Shown piece by piece: positions 1-10,709 of a DNA stretch of 21,781 nucleotides. A model generated the notes under the pieces. That model was not told the origin of the DNA. It ran no database searches and was given only the letters and a program-made list of their open reading frames with translations. This DNA comes from Mesotaenium endlicherianum (Eukaryota; Streptophyta; Zygnematophyceae; Zygnematales; Mesotaeniaceae). Location: assembly GCA_009602735.1 (NCBI GenBank), contig WELA01003775.1:421793-443573 (forward strand), read 5' to 3'. Made by a program: the position numbers and the translations under genes. Numbering within the stretch: the first letter of the stretch is position 1; each line of letters opens with the position of its first letter.

Positions 1-50
1 GGGGGGGCACGGGGGACGCGGGGCGCGGGCACGGGCTGGCCGGGCGGCAG

Positions 51-3000
51 CACTGCGGTGGGGAATGGCGGGTACACGGTGAGTGCAGGCGGGGGCAACT
101 TTGGGCGCGGCAGCGGCATGGCCCCCCGCGCGCGCCTGGCGATCTACAAGGTCTCGTGGCTAAATGCAAGAGACAGCGGCGACGCGGCGCCCGAGCCCGG
201 GGCCTCGGAGCTGGACGTGGTGGCGGCGCTGGAGCAGGCGGTGGCGGACGGGTGCGACGTCGTCAACTTCTCTCAGGGCCGCCCCGGCACCGACCTCTTC
301 GGGGACTTCGAGCTTGCCTTCCTCAGCCTGCACAACGTGCGCTGGCGTACCACCACTCGTCACCCCCCCCCCCGTCGTCCGCCCACCCCTGACATTTGTT
401 AAACCCGAACCCGGATGCCCGGAGAAACTGCACCCCTGTCATTCGTCAAACCCAGGCCCTGAAGTTCAGAATTGCATACCCGGGAGGCGAGACCCAACGT
501 CAAGACCTGAAGCCTCTGATCTAGGTCTTACCCTTCCGACTTTGAGCCTGAGGCTCCGCCTGAGGCTCCGCCTGAGGCTCCGCCTGTGCTCCGCCTGTGC
601 TCCGCCTGCCTCTGCTCCGTGTTAGCTGCTTTCTGCCTTCCTCCTCCCGCCCTCCGCTGCTTCCTCTGCCAACCACGACAGTTCCAGGTACCTCGAGCCG
701 TGTGACGCACGTTTGCACCGCCTACCTCCGCGAGCCGCGTGGGCTCACAGCAGCGCACGCCTGGTTGCGAGTGCGGTTGCGTGGGGAAGCCTGGTGTGGG
801 CAGACAGAGCCTGCTGGCTGGGCAGAGCGAGACAGCCAGCCATGATGCGTAGCTCCAGAATGGCAAGCTGAGGCGAGCGTGGCTGAGCGCGTGCGCGCGT
901 GTGTATGCATATGCGCGTGGCTGTGCTTACAGTTGTGGGCGTGGGCGTTGGGCGTGGGCATGGGCGTGGGTGCGCCTGTGGGCGTGGCTGTCCGTGTAAC
1001 CGTGTACCCGTGTGGGTGTGGGGTATGTGGCTGCAACGGGCGCTGGGCGCGTGCAGGCAGGGGTGCTGGCAGTGGTGGCAGCAGGCAACAGCGGGCCTGA
1101 CCCTACATACGACATGGCCAGCGCCACCCCCTGGGTCGTCTCTGTGGCTGCCAGGTATGCACGCAGGCCCGCATGTACGGACCAGGTGCTGGCTGTAGCG
1201 CCTGGCAGAACGTTCGGCGCGTGTGCATCTCTGCTCGCACGCGCTCGCACGCGTGTGCACATGCCCTCGTCTGCATGCTTGTGCCCGTGTGCAGGCCTAC
1301 ATGGGAACGTGCGCGTGTGCATCCTTGCATCCCCCTGATGCTTCTGGTGCTCGCTGTTGTGACACACTATGGACATGGTGGGTTGAGGAGTCAGGCCTGG
1401 GTTACCATTCTCCAAGTGACACGTAGTCAAGAGCTTGGGGGGGGGGGGGCTGAGGGGGGCAGCACCACAGACAGGACCTACTCTGTCGCAGTAACACTTG
1501 GCGACAAGCGCACGTACCAGGGTGCGAGCTTGAGTGGGAACACAGGTAGCAAGCCACTGGCGCTCATCTACGCGGCTGCGGCCGGCTTTGGCTCCAAGGA
1601 TGTGAGCTCTCCCTCTCTCTCCGTCTCCCTGTCTCTCTCTCCCTCCTCCCCCCTCGCCCTCTCTTTCTCTCCTCCTGTGTGTGTGTGTGTCTCCCCCCCT
1701 TCCGCCTTCTTCCCTTCACTCCCTTCTGCTCTTTCGCTTGCTCCCTCCCTCTCCCTCTCCTCTCCCTTCCCCTCCTTTGCGGGAACACACACATGCAGTC
1801 TGGTTCTAGCAGCAACGACTATGGGCTGACATCTCTCTTTGACATTTGGGCGCAACGTGTGACACCGTTTGGAATTTGCCAAAGTACAATGTTTCTGCTC
1901 ATTCCAGCCCAAGGGGTTGAACAGAATTCAATGAAATGAGCATCTTTGCGCACAACTTGTAATTTGGGCATTCAGAAATTGATTTGGAAGACAAAAAAAG
2001 AAACATATATATATATATATGTATATGTATATGTATATATGTCTATCTATCTATCTAGCTGCATAGATATACAGATCATATGTATGTATATACGTATATA
2101 TTTATAGACATGAATGAAATGAAATCATTTGCTACAGCTATGCGCCCACAGCAACGACGCGTCACCGTGTGCGGGGGTGGCAGGCCAAGTTCTGCCAGCC
2201 CAAGGTGCTGGATCCCGCCAAAGTGCGCGGCAAGATCGTGGTGTGCTTCCGCGGGGCCAACATCGACCGCGTGGTCAAGAGCACCAGCGTGCGGCTGGCA
2301 GGCGGCAAGGGCATGATTCTCGCCAACGCCTTCGGCGATGGTGACGACATCGTGGCGGACCTGCACTCCCTGCCAGCTGTGCATGTGAACTACACGGCGG
2401 GACAGCTCATCATCGCCTATGCCACGAAAATGCGCAGGTGGGTGGGCGGCCTGCATCCGCCCGCGCATTGGTGCCGTCTTTCCGCCTTTTATTCTGTATG
2501 CGACATTTGGCCCTGCATTGTTGCCGGAGAGATTGTCTGCGGCGGCATGCACTCGATGGGCTGAAGGGTGTCAATCAACTGGCGCATGGGCCATCATCCT
2601 TGGGCAGCTCTGTAAAAGGTCTACATGTGTATGCTATGCCCTAGTTCATGTGGCATATCACTTGGCAGGAGGCTAATTTGCTGACTCTGACGCTGCCCGG
2701 GGGATAGCAATGAGTGAAGTGCAGCGAGGAAGAGCACTATGTTGGTGTATTGGTCTTCGAGATATTCCAGGTCGTATCGGAGGCACGCGAGGCGACCCGG
2801 GGCTCAGCGTGGCTTTCCGTCTGTGATGTGATGGCATTCACTGGCTGGCTGGCGGGCTGGCTGGCTGGCTGGTTGCTCGCGCACCGCTGCAGCCACTTGT
2901 AGAGCGTCAGTTGCATCGGGCATTTGTGCCTCTGTGCGATATGCAAGTGGCTGTGGCGTTGACGGCAACTGACCTGGCTTGGCCGGCAGTGACCTAGCCG

Positions 3001-4703
3001 CTTTGATCCTTTTTGCAGGGTGCAGTTGCTGTGTATGGGGGGGGGAGAGAGAGAGAGAGAGAGGGAGAGAGGGTGAGATAGAGAGGGGAGGATGGAGCAG
3101 TACGTGATCATTCTCCTGCTTCTCCAGCGCGCGCGAAGCGTCCACACACGCCAGCAGCTCATCCATCCGCTTCCTGCAGCGCACAACACGCGCAGGCCAA
3201 TTCGAAGTAGCTTCAGCTCGGGCGTGTGGGTGCGCATGCGCTGCATTATGTCATGCTAAGCTATTGGGTTATATTATGTTATGTTCTGATATTTCATATT
3301 ATAGCGCGTGCATGCGTGGAGAGAATAGACACTATGATGATGGAGAGAACAGAGAGAATGGGCTCGTTAGATCACTCTCGAGTTCACTACGTGCAGGTGC
3401 GTGCGACTGCCAAGCGGGAGAACAGACAAACAAAAACCAGCCGAAGAAGAAAACGTTGAGCACGGGATGTGTTCAAGCGAGGGCGAGGAAAACATATCTG
3501 CAAGAAGCAACAAGGAGGGCAGCCGCCCGGAACAGCAGCTCAGTCAGAAGAAGGCAAAAAGCCAGGGGCGGGGGGGAGGGGGGCAGGCGGCGGGAGCCTA
3601 CTGGGCGGCCTGCAGCTCGATCATGCGCCGCCCGAGGGCCGTGGGCGGCTGCTGCGAGGTGGCGGCGCGAAGACGCGTGAGGAGCTGCGTGTGGCGCGCG
3701 CGCACTAGCTGCAGCGCCGTNGGGGGGGGAGAGAGAGAGAGAGAGTGTGTGGGTGTGTAAAATATGCTGCCAGTGCTTGTTGTAAGAAGCTGAAGGCCGT
3801 GCGAGTGGCGGGTGGTGCGTGGCGTGCGGCGGGTCCAGTCCGACGGCCAGCATATCCGGCGTGACGGCGGCGTACAGCGCGCGCGCGCCCGTGGTCGCAG
3901 ACTTCTCCACGCGGGGGCCCCCGGCCGACATCGACCGCAGCAGCGCCATCAACCACGTGCTCAAGCCCGACATAGCGGCGCCAGGTGTCAACATCTGGGC
4001 GGCCTACTCCCCCGCAAAAACCGCGGACCCCCCGGGACTGAGCGCGTACATCCTCAGCGGCACCTCCATGGCGTGCCCCCACGTGGCGGGAATTGCCGCG
4101 CTCGTGATGCAAAAGCACCCCACGTGGAGCCCCTCAGCCGTCAAGTCGGCGCTGCTGACCACCGCCTCGCAGCTTGACAATTACAAATCGCCCATCCAGA
4201 CAAACGGCAGCCTGGCGAGCCCCTTTGACGTCGGCTCAGGCCACGTCAACGTTGGGCTCGTGCTCGACCCGGGCCTTGTCTACGACGCGTCCGCGGCGCA
4301 CTATTTGGGGTTTCTCAAGAGCGTCGACCCTGGCAGGTTCAACACACTATTCAACAACGCCTACAACAACGCGTCCGCCAACGTGCCACCAGTCAAACCC
4401 GAAAACTTGAACTCCCCCAACATCGTTCTCCAGCAGCTGAAGAAGTCGATGCGGCTGTATAGGACCGTCACAAACGTGGCAGGCAAGAAATCGACGTACG
4501 AAGCGTCGGTCTCCGCACCCGCGGGGGTCAAAGTGGTAGTCACTCCCAGCAAGTTCACCATTGCTGCAGGTCAAACGTTTAGGTACAGCGTGCTCTTCCA
4601 AGTATCCAAGGTGTCGAGTTCTTATGTTTTTGGGAGCTTGACATGGAAGGACGGCCAGCACTCTGTTAGGTCTGTGTTGGCTGTGCAGCCAGTGCAGAAA
4701 TGA
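51..4703 (+). CDS. Subtilisin-like serine protease (plant-type, PA domain), 5'-truncated by window edge
   Basis: Secretory-pathway serine endopeptidase of the S8 subtilase family. Exons inferred from GT-AG sites and phase: 51-336, 1057-1154, 1463-1601, 2184-2437, 3839-4703, giving about 546 residues in the window. Exon 1 carries a STAVGN segment and MAPRARLAIYKVSW, typical of the region just after the catalytic His. Exon 2 carries AAGNSGP with the oxyanion-hole Asn. Exons 3-4 encode the PA domain (from FCQPKVLDPAKVRGKIVVCF to LPAVHVNY). Exon 5 has STRGP, KPDIAAPGVNIWAAYS, the catalytic Ser in GTSMACPHVAG near 4059-4091, and a C-terminal fibronectin-III-like domain ending at TGA 4701-4703. Plant subtilases are usually about 750 residues, so about 200 are missing on the left (signal peptide, I9 propeptide, Asp and His motifs). 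Bases 1-50 in the same frame lack the His motif and are better read as the end of an intron. The coding sequence is very GC-rich. The substrate cannot be inferred. Confidence 0.88.
547..608. repeat. 12/11-bp tandem repeat (CCTGAGGCTCCG)n
   Basis: Three exact 12-bp copies of CCTGAGGCTCCG (547-558, 559-570, 571-582) are followed by two 11-bp variants CCTGTGCTCCG (583-593, 594-604). The array lies in subtilase intron 1. Confidence 0.95.
934..989. repeat. GGGCGT-type G-rich minisatellite
   Basis: Imperfect hexamer-like units (GTGGGC, GTTGGGC, ATGGGC) give about eight runs of three G in 56 bp, about 70 bp upstream of the inferred 3' splice site of intron 1. The plus strand, hence the pre-mRNA, could form a G-quadruplex. 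Confidence 0.85.
1602..2183 (+). other. Subtilase intron 3, with CT-rich and TA-rich tracts
   Basis: Donor is GAT|GTGAGC and acceptor is GGTGGCAG|GCC. The join is phase 0 and links GFGSKD to AKFCQPKV. The first part (1605-1780) is a long CT-rich tract, and 2004-2057 is a TA/TG microsatellite followed by CTAT units. Other AG sites near 2137 and 2151 would break the phase. Confidence 0.7.
2004..2057. repeat. AT/GT and CTAT microsatellite
   Basis: An (AT)n run grades into GTATAT units and then (CTAT)n. It lies inside subtilase intron 3. Confidence 0.95.
3037..3075. repeat. G-run followed by (GA)n microsatellite
   Basis: Nine G residues run directly into about ten GA units. It lies in subtilase intron 4. 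Confidence 0.95.
3721..3758. repeat. Ambiguous base plus G-run plus (GA)n/(GT)n
   Basis: The only N in the window, at 3721, precedes eight G, about ten GA units and then GT units. The structure matches the tract at 3037-3075, so base accuracy here is suspect. It is intronic, about 80 bp upstream of the exon 5 acceptor. Confidence 0.9.
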
Positions 4704-4778
4704 GTTTAGTGCTTTTAGCTCTTCCTTTGCAAAAGGTGTGGCTAGTTTTTGGTGACTTATTCTCGTATTTATCAATTC

Positions 4779-4783
4779 TGTAA
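4779..4783 (+). terminator. Possible polyadenylation signal TGTAA (subtilase)
   Basis: TGTAA lies 76 nt after the stop codon in AT-rich sequence. TGTAA is a common poly(A) signal in green algae. The motif is short, so this is only suggestive. Confidence 0.4.
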
Positions 4784-6237
4784 TGCATTATTATAATTTA
4801 GCAATCTCATTCTTATAGGACTAACTAGTATCAACATGTCTTGTTTGGACCTTTTTATAGGATCTTTTTACATTGGTCTCTAGCCCTCATTTTTGAATCA
4901 AAGGAAGTGACAATATGATATGTGTATATATCCTTGTGGATGTAGACATACCCAAGTGTTTACAATCATATACATTACACGTATATATGTCTATGTAAAT
5001 TTTTGTTTGTTATATTGACCACTGTTACATAAATTTGAGTTCTTGCGTCTTCTTGCAAAATATTCTATGCATATTTTTAATCATTGTGTCATACTTTTCT
5101 CGCAATTAGCTGTTGATATTCATGCAAATAATATGCCATCCTTATGCTATGAAGAGGCTTTTTTGTTTTTTTGCCTAGAGTGAAGCTATCTTTCATCTAA
5201 GAGCAAGTAGGTTACGAATGAAAATTAGAAACTTTCTCAAACTTCGAAGGCCTTCACGACTGCACAAATTACACATTTAGCTCTTGCCACCTTTTTGTGG
5301 GGTGAGAGTTTCTCACGCTAGAAGAGCTGTCGGCTCTCTCCCACTTTGCTTTTGCACGAAGGTTGCACGTCACAGTTCCTACCGTTCCTAGCTCTCGTAA
5401 AATGGCTGACTGATAACTACATGGATAACTACTAGACATGACTAAACAACCTTTCACCATCAACGTATACCGACAGTCTTCACGCACCCTCACGCAGCAC
5501 ACTCAAGGCGAAGTACGTAATCTACCACCTCCTGTGACCACCTGTGACCTGAACGCTAGAAATCTTGCATGCAGGCGTCGATTGCGGAACACAAGCATTA
5601 TACCCCGGTTCTGGCGTTATCTCGGAAGCATTGACCCACTAGGGCCTACCCGTCAAGACCGGTCAACTATTTAACGTAGTCTATCAAGGTATATAACCAT
5701 ATATAATAGTATATAACAATCAGACGAAAGTAGCTGCCTGCTACATATGACCACATGCTTCATAAATGTAGCGGCCAGGTGGCCTCGGTGCGCACTTGGT
5801 ATAGTTGACGATCTCGCATGCGGGTGCTCCAGCCCACTCCAGCCCTGCTCCAGCCTTCACCAAGAGGCATGTCAAGATGGCAGGTAGCTGTTCGCAGCAG
5901 TTCGCAGTTGCTCCCAGGAACACCCAGGAAAACCTTGATCACCCAAGAGATCTGCCAAGATCACTCCGGTGCTGCCTAGCGCTCGCGTGCTTGGTCTGTG
6001 TTGGTCCTGCTGCTGCTGTCGACCGATGTTTACATGTGTGAGAAGGGATACTTCCCAAAGTACTCTCACGTCATGCCATCTGCCATCATCCATGTAGACA
6101 AGGCCAGAAGAGGCTCAACCGAGCACAACTGAGTGCAACTGGATGTAGGTTGCAAGTTGCAACCCTAGCAGCTGGAGAGTCAACGCATAGTTCTTGGTGC
6201 TGACCATCTCCCACCATCTCCTGTTCTTTTAGCGGTT

Positions 6238-6308
6238 GCTCGGAGCCTGCTCGAATCAGCTCGAATAGGCTCGGAGGTGCTCGGAGGCACTCAGAGCAGC
6301 TCGAGTGG
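6238..6308. repeat. 10-bp-period minisatellite, consensus near GCTCGGAGGT
   Basis: Seven imperfect units of about 10 bp follow each other (GCTCGGAGCC, GCTCGAATCA, GCTCGAATAG, GCTCGGAGGT, GCTCGGAGGC, ACTCAGAGCA, GCTCGAGTGG). The array lies 470 bp upstream of the O-fucosyltransferase start codon. A related array occurs inverted at 13557-13614. Confidence 0.8.
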
Positions 6309-6735
6309 CTCAAACTGCCTTGAAGTCCATGCGAGTCTGCTAAAATTATGTAGGGCCTTTTTCCCGAAAGACTGCTCCTTCTTTGACAGGGGGCTGTTAT
6401 CGGTTGATTTTGAGTTGACCGCAACCTTGCCTCTAGCTCTTCTCATCTTTTGTTTCTTCGCATTTAATATGTTTTGGTATTTTGAGTTCCAGCTCTGCCA
6501 TTAGAATCACGTGAAGGAAGCTGTGAAGTATGACATAACAATTGAGGGTTCAGCATGCACTCCAGCTTCTGGTTTGGGCATCCTTAGCTTATTCCTTCAG
6601 TCACCTAGGTCGTGAAGTGACAAGAGATTCATTGAAGTAGTCACGTCACCGTATCTCTTGGTTGTATTTGATAGCACTTGTACTAGAGGCTAAGTTGGGG
6701 AAGCTTTTTAGCATCCTTCATCCCGGGGAGGTTAA

Positions 6736-6765
6736 ATGCGGATTCGTTTGAAGCTGTCCCGATAG
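6736..6765 (+). promoter_or_regulatory. Candidate upstream ORF (9 codons) before the O-fucosyltransferase gene
   Basis: ATG at 6736 opens nine codons ending at TAG 6763-6765, 12 nt before the main ATG at 6778 and in the same frame. If the transcript starts upstream of 6736, this uORF would limit translation of the main frame. The transcription start is unknown. Confidence 0.35.
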
Positions 6766-6777
6766 CAATTAAATAAA

Positions 6778-9700
6778 ATGTCTGATATTGAAGGAGGGAG
6801 TGGGCTCAGTCCCAGTCTTTCCTCGCAAAGAGACTCTACAGTTCATAGAGCGGGCATTTGTGTTGCCTCCCTTCTCCTTACCGTGACATTGATCACTTTT
6901 CTTGCGCTGGAAGGAGCCATATGGCGCTCACAAGGGCCATTAGCATCGAGGGGCTTGAATCAATCCCTGATATCGTTTAGAAGATCACCAGATTCTGAAC
7001 TACAGGTCCACTTGGCTGATTATCAGAACAGTACACTCAAACAGCCGGAAAGTAAGGGCGTTATACCTGCGACGACCTTAACTAGGAACCATAGCGTAAA
7101 CAAGCAAACCCTCGGAGGCACTCCTCCACCTCAAGCCACAAAAAGATCAATCAGCACATCTTTAGACCCAAATAAGAGATATTTATTCTATGGTAGGACA
7201 GGTGACTGGTGTAAGGGTATTGGTCATCATAAGTACAGTCTGGCATGCATGCTGGCAGAAGCACTTTACCTCAATAGGACCCTCGTATTTGACATGGAGA
7301 TGTGTCTTGGAGAACAACACAACGGGGGAAAGGTTGCTGTGAAGAACATATATCTCTACTACGATGTTGATAAAATAGCGAGGTGAGCGTTGACGCCATC
7401 CCATCCATCATCTGCATGATGTGGACTATGAAACTCCTGCATGTTGTGATCAGCAGCTGTACCTATTAGTCTGACGTCTACAACCAAGAATGTTATTTCA
7501 GTAGTAACCCTGTGTTTAAAATAGTGACATTTTGTTGTGCGTACCATCGTCTTTGCCCATGAGAAAGAATCTTGAGGTATGACGAAATTTCTTTCGTCTC
7601 CAACTTATTACTACTCCTCGGGGTTTTGATCCAAAATGTGTTGAAAGCAAATCATTTAAGCATTTGCGTTCGCTGATGTGGAAGCATTTGTCTAGTGTAG
7701 CAAAATAGTCATGCCTATGCTTTGTACAGTTCCACTCATGTTGCTTACCATGGGTGTCTGTTATCTCATCGTTCTCTGTGTGGAGACAGCGTTGTGCCCA
7801 TCATACCAATGACGGACTTCCTCCGTGACTGGGAGGACTACAACAAGAAGCACATGGCAAAGAAAATCCCGGATATTCAAGTAGACAAGCATGTCCCAAC
7901 CAAAGCTCTGCGAGTGACAAGTAGGACTGTCGTGTGGCGTGTTTTAGGGGATGATGACTATGCATATGAGATCTGCGATGATCCTCGTACTCTGGTAAGA
8001 CTCTACTTCTGCCTACGACACTCTTGGCTGATGTTCTCTAAGAAGTGACGTTTTTAGCATGTGTTTGTTTGCTCCAGGCGCCTTCTCTGTTGAAGCTTTA
8101 TGGTCAATGGTCAAAGGATGTGTGGCTGGCATATGTGTCATAGATTTTTCCGTTTCCATCAGTTTTGTGTCGTCAATGCCACGAGGAGGAGGCCATGTTT
8201 ATTGTTGATTCTGCGGATGTTGTTAGCGTTGCTGGCTCTGATTGTTGCAGGAACAAAAAAGCTGATTCTTTCTGACTCTTTTTACCAAGTTGTTATAGGC
8301 TGCAGCTATCCCTAAGGATTGGCTTCAACATTTCTTATCCTGGTTGTCTTGCAGATTGAATTATGCTATTATAGGCTCTCATATTTGGCCAAGATTTTAG
8401 AGTTTCTGGCCTTGTGAGACTGTAAGAAGAAAAGTCTTTCCTGGCCCCTGTAGGTGTTGCAAGTAGTCCATGGCAAGCGGTCGGGTTAGCTTTGCAACCA
8501 TCCTACAAAATGTGTGGGCATGGCCCTTCTGACACATATAGGTGATGCAAGTATGTGCTTTGGAGTAATGAGAATTTCCTGTCAGATTGTGCTTGGCCTT
8601 TGCAGATATTGACGCCTTCATTGCGCATCTCTTATGTTCTTGTACTCCTGCAGGGTATTGTCCAGAAGCCCTGGGGTGTCCTGTGGGGCTATGCACCCCC
8701 CCTGATGCAGATCGTCTGGGACATTTGTGGAGCGATGAAGTGGAACTTCGCTGTTGTACACGTCAGACGCGGAGATAAACTCTTGGACAAAAAGAAATGG
8801 CCTAACCTGGACTTTGATACGCAACCACAACAGTAAGTGCTGCACTGCCCTTACCCCTATGAGCATCGAGGGAATATATGTACGTCCTACTGTCGTACTT
8901 CGTCCTTTGGAACCTGCGGGGATCATCTGACCAGACATCTGAGGCTGATTAATAATACCGCAATAGGTTTACCCGTATGACCATGCTGGAGTCTTCGACG
9001 TTCATTTGCTAGTGATGTCATTCAATGTTCTATCAGCATTCTTTCTTTTTTTGTTCCATATCTAATAATGCTTGCATTCTGGGAGTGGAAGTGAAGAAAC
9101 CCTTAGCTCTCCCCTGGCCTCGCGGTGGCTCTTTCTTATAACAGGTTGCTGAAGAAGCTGCCGCAATTTGTAAAGCCGCGGGCCAGATTGTACATTGCAA
9201 CAGACGAGAGAACCAAAGGGTTTTTTGATCCCCTGAAGGAAGAATACGAGGTCTACACCCTTGACGATTTCTCGCATCTCTGGGCAAAGGACAGCCCCTG
9301 GTACAAATCAAGCCAGGAAATCCTGAAGGGCAAGGAGGAACCCGAGTTTGATGGTTATATGCAGGTACATCTCACAAGCACCTGTCTCCTTGGCCTCATT
9401 CTTTCCTGGCCTTTTCTTTTAGTGCGTCTTTAACTTCTTAGTCAGTTGTGGTTCGTGATGCGACATTGCCTGATGGCTACATGTGAGCTCTTTCTTGTCA
9501 CCTTGGCTGATTTCTGGACCCTCTGGTGCCCCCAGTAAAATATGCTTCAAGATTCAGGGCAGTGTGTCTGAGATGAGGTTGTACTTTATGCCAGTACTTT
9601 GGGTATGTCTTGGAATTTTCAAGTGTTTCTTGTAGGCCCTTGCATTTGTGGTGTTATTTCAGTCTTGATAGCATCATATGTGCGAAGGTATGCTTTGTTG

Positions 9701-10064
9701 CTTCAAGATGGCATTTTAATGACATGTCGTGCAAGAAGTCATGTAGGTACAGGTCAACTTGTCCATTTTAATGTTTTTTGTATCTGGCCTTACAATACAA
9801 TGGGCTGTGGTGGTGTGCACTGTCTCCATCCCCTGTGTCGTGCATATTTTGAATATGTCAAATATATTTCTTGGGCAAGAGCTGGTACAGATTCGTGACA
9901 TTAGCCTTGCAGCTGTCCGAGTGACACTCCTTGAGGTTTGTGTTGTTGACACCTCTTAACATGCTGTGTTGCAGGGCATGGTAGACTATAAGGTCATTGA
10001 AAAGGGAAAGAAGGTGTTGGAGACCTTCAATGACCTCACAAAAGATCCTCGACATGGCTTCTGA
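6778..10064 (+). CDS. O-fucosyltransferase family protein (plant type, Golgi type II membrane)
   Basis: Probably transfers fucose or a related sugar from a nucleotide sugar to a protein or glycan in the Golgi; acceptor unknown. Exons: 6778-7382, 7790-7994, 8654-8832, 9145-9364, 9975-10064; all introns GT-AG, phases consistent, 432 residues. The start is the first ATG before an N-terminal topogenic segment: a short Ser-rich cytosolic tail, then one hydrophobic helix at about 26-49 (ICVASLLLTVTLITFLALEG), giving type II topology. The lumenal domain begins near residue 133 with RYLFYGRTGDWCKGIGHHKY and LAEALYLNRTLVFDMEMCLG. HVRRGDK (306-312) is the HxRxGD-type donor-site motif, followed by WPNLDFDT (319-326), YIATDE (346-351), FFDPLKEEY (356-364) and the C-terminal LETFNDLTKDPRHG. 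From memory, these blocks match plant O-fucosyltransferase-family proteins with WPNLD, FFDPLK and LETFNDLT signatures. Length is slightly below the usual 450-550. The codon composition is far less GC-rich than in the subtilase or LHCII genes. Confidence 0.88.
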
Positions 10065-10628
10065 TTGTGATTGCCTGCTTGTCATCCACCTTCTGTTGAT
10101 AACACCAGAAGGCATAAGAGTGGCGCACTTGCTACTCACCCTACTCATAAGTATCCGAGAGCATGGATGAAGGTGAGAGCTGCGTGGTTCACTTGGGCCA
10201 AGTCATGCTGTATGACAAGCCAGGCAAGGCTTGGAAGCTCTCGACGGTTGTGGCACCCTGACTAGGTTCTTTCAAACTCCTCCACACATCAAGCCACCTA
10301 AGGTCCACCATGTAGACATTAAAAAAAATATCCACGTGTGCGAGGCTACTTTTTTTGGTTTTGTGGCGCGAGCCGAGTGTACACTGTATATTACTATGAT
10401 ACTATAAAATGCCAGATGCTACTGGACTTCTTCTTGCTCTGCGTATCATCCTTTCCGCACATAGGTACTGTTCACTATGTAAGGATGGATGTCACCGTCA
10501 GTGAGGCCTGTTGTCAATTGCTACCAGTGTTCTCATGAACATCCCACAGGTGCACTTTTGACCATAGAGAATTTTCAGTGTCGTAGCATTTCTTAGTTTG
10601 CGAGAGAACCTGCTGTGCCTTTTTAAGC

Positions 10629-10709
10629 TGTAATTTGTGTGGTCTACCAAGGACGCTCTTGTTTAAGGATAATTTTTCTGCAAACAATTCTCGACTTGAA
10701 ACTAATAAA
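10629..10709 (+). terminator. Candidate polyadenylation motifs of the O-fucosyltransferase gene
   Basis: TGTAA at 10629-10633 and AATAAA at 10704-10709 lie 565-640 nt after the stop, in T-rich sequence. Either could direct 3' end formation. Assigned from motif and position only. Confidence 0.35.

Larger units (their letters stand above)
337..1056 (+). other. Subtilase intron 1, rich in short tandem repeats
   Basis: Donor is AAC|GTGCGC and acceptor is GCGTGCAG|GCA. Both sides are phase 0 and join LSLHN to AGVLAVVAAGNSGP, as expected for the family. The intron holds a 12-bp tandem repeat (547-608) and a GGGCGT-rich G-tract (934-989). No gene is seen inside. Confidence 0.75.
2438..3838 (+). other. 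Subtilase intron 4 (1.4 kb) with several microsatellites
   Basis: Donor is CGCAG|GTGGGT and acceptor is GGGTCCAG|T. A phase-2 join gives MRSPTASISGVTA, which fits the family's conserved PTA.I segment. Contents: (CTGG)n around 2838-2875, a G-run followed by (GA)n at 3037-3075, a second G-run plus (GA)n at 3721-3755 that begins with an undetermined base (N at 3721), and otherwise unique sequence. Open frames here (for example 3264-3680) have no recognisable protein character. Confidence 0.75.
4704..6777. other. Intergenic region, subtilase to O-fucosyltransferase
   Basis: The first 500 bp or so are AT-rich and are probably 3' UTR and spacer. The rest has mixed composition with many local 8-12 bp duplications (5819-5860, 5881-5930, 6238-6308). 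Open frames are at most 112 codons, on both strands, without recognisable motifs. No tRNA or other RNA gene was seen. The last few hundred bases should contain the promoter of the next gene, but no clear TATA box is visible. Confidence 0.6.

Noticed and set aside
1..50. Open frame upstream of STAVGN read as subtilase coding sequence
   Set aside because: It gives a Gly/Arg-rich stretch without the expected GHGTH motif. A CAG acceptor at 48-50 with the right phase explains it better as the G-rich end of an intron.
745..1430. Overlapping minus-strand open frames rich in His, Thr and Cys
   Set aside because: They arise from GTG/GCG-rich repeat DNA of subtilase intron 1 and antisense exon 2. No family character.
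1568..1912. Minus-strand Glu/Arg-rich open frame
   Set aside because: It is a translation of the CT-rich tract in subtilase intron 3.
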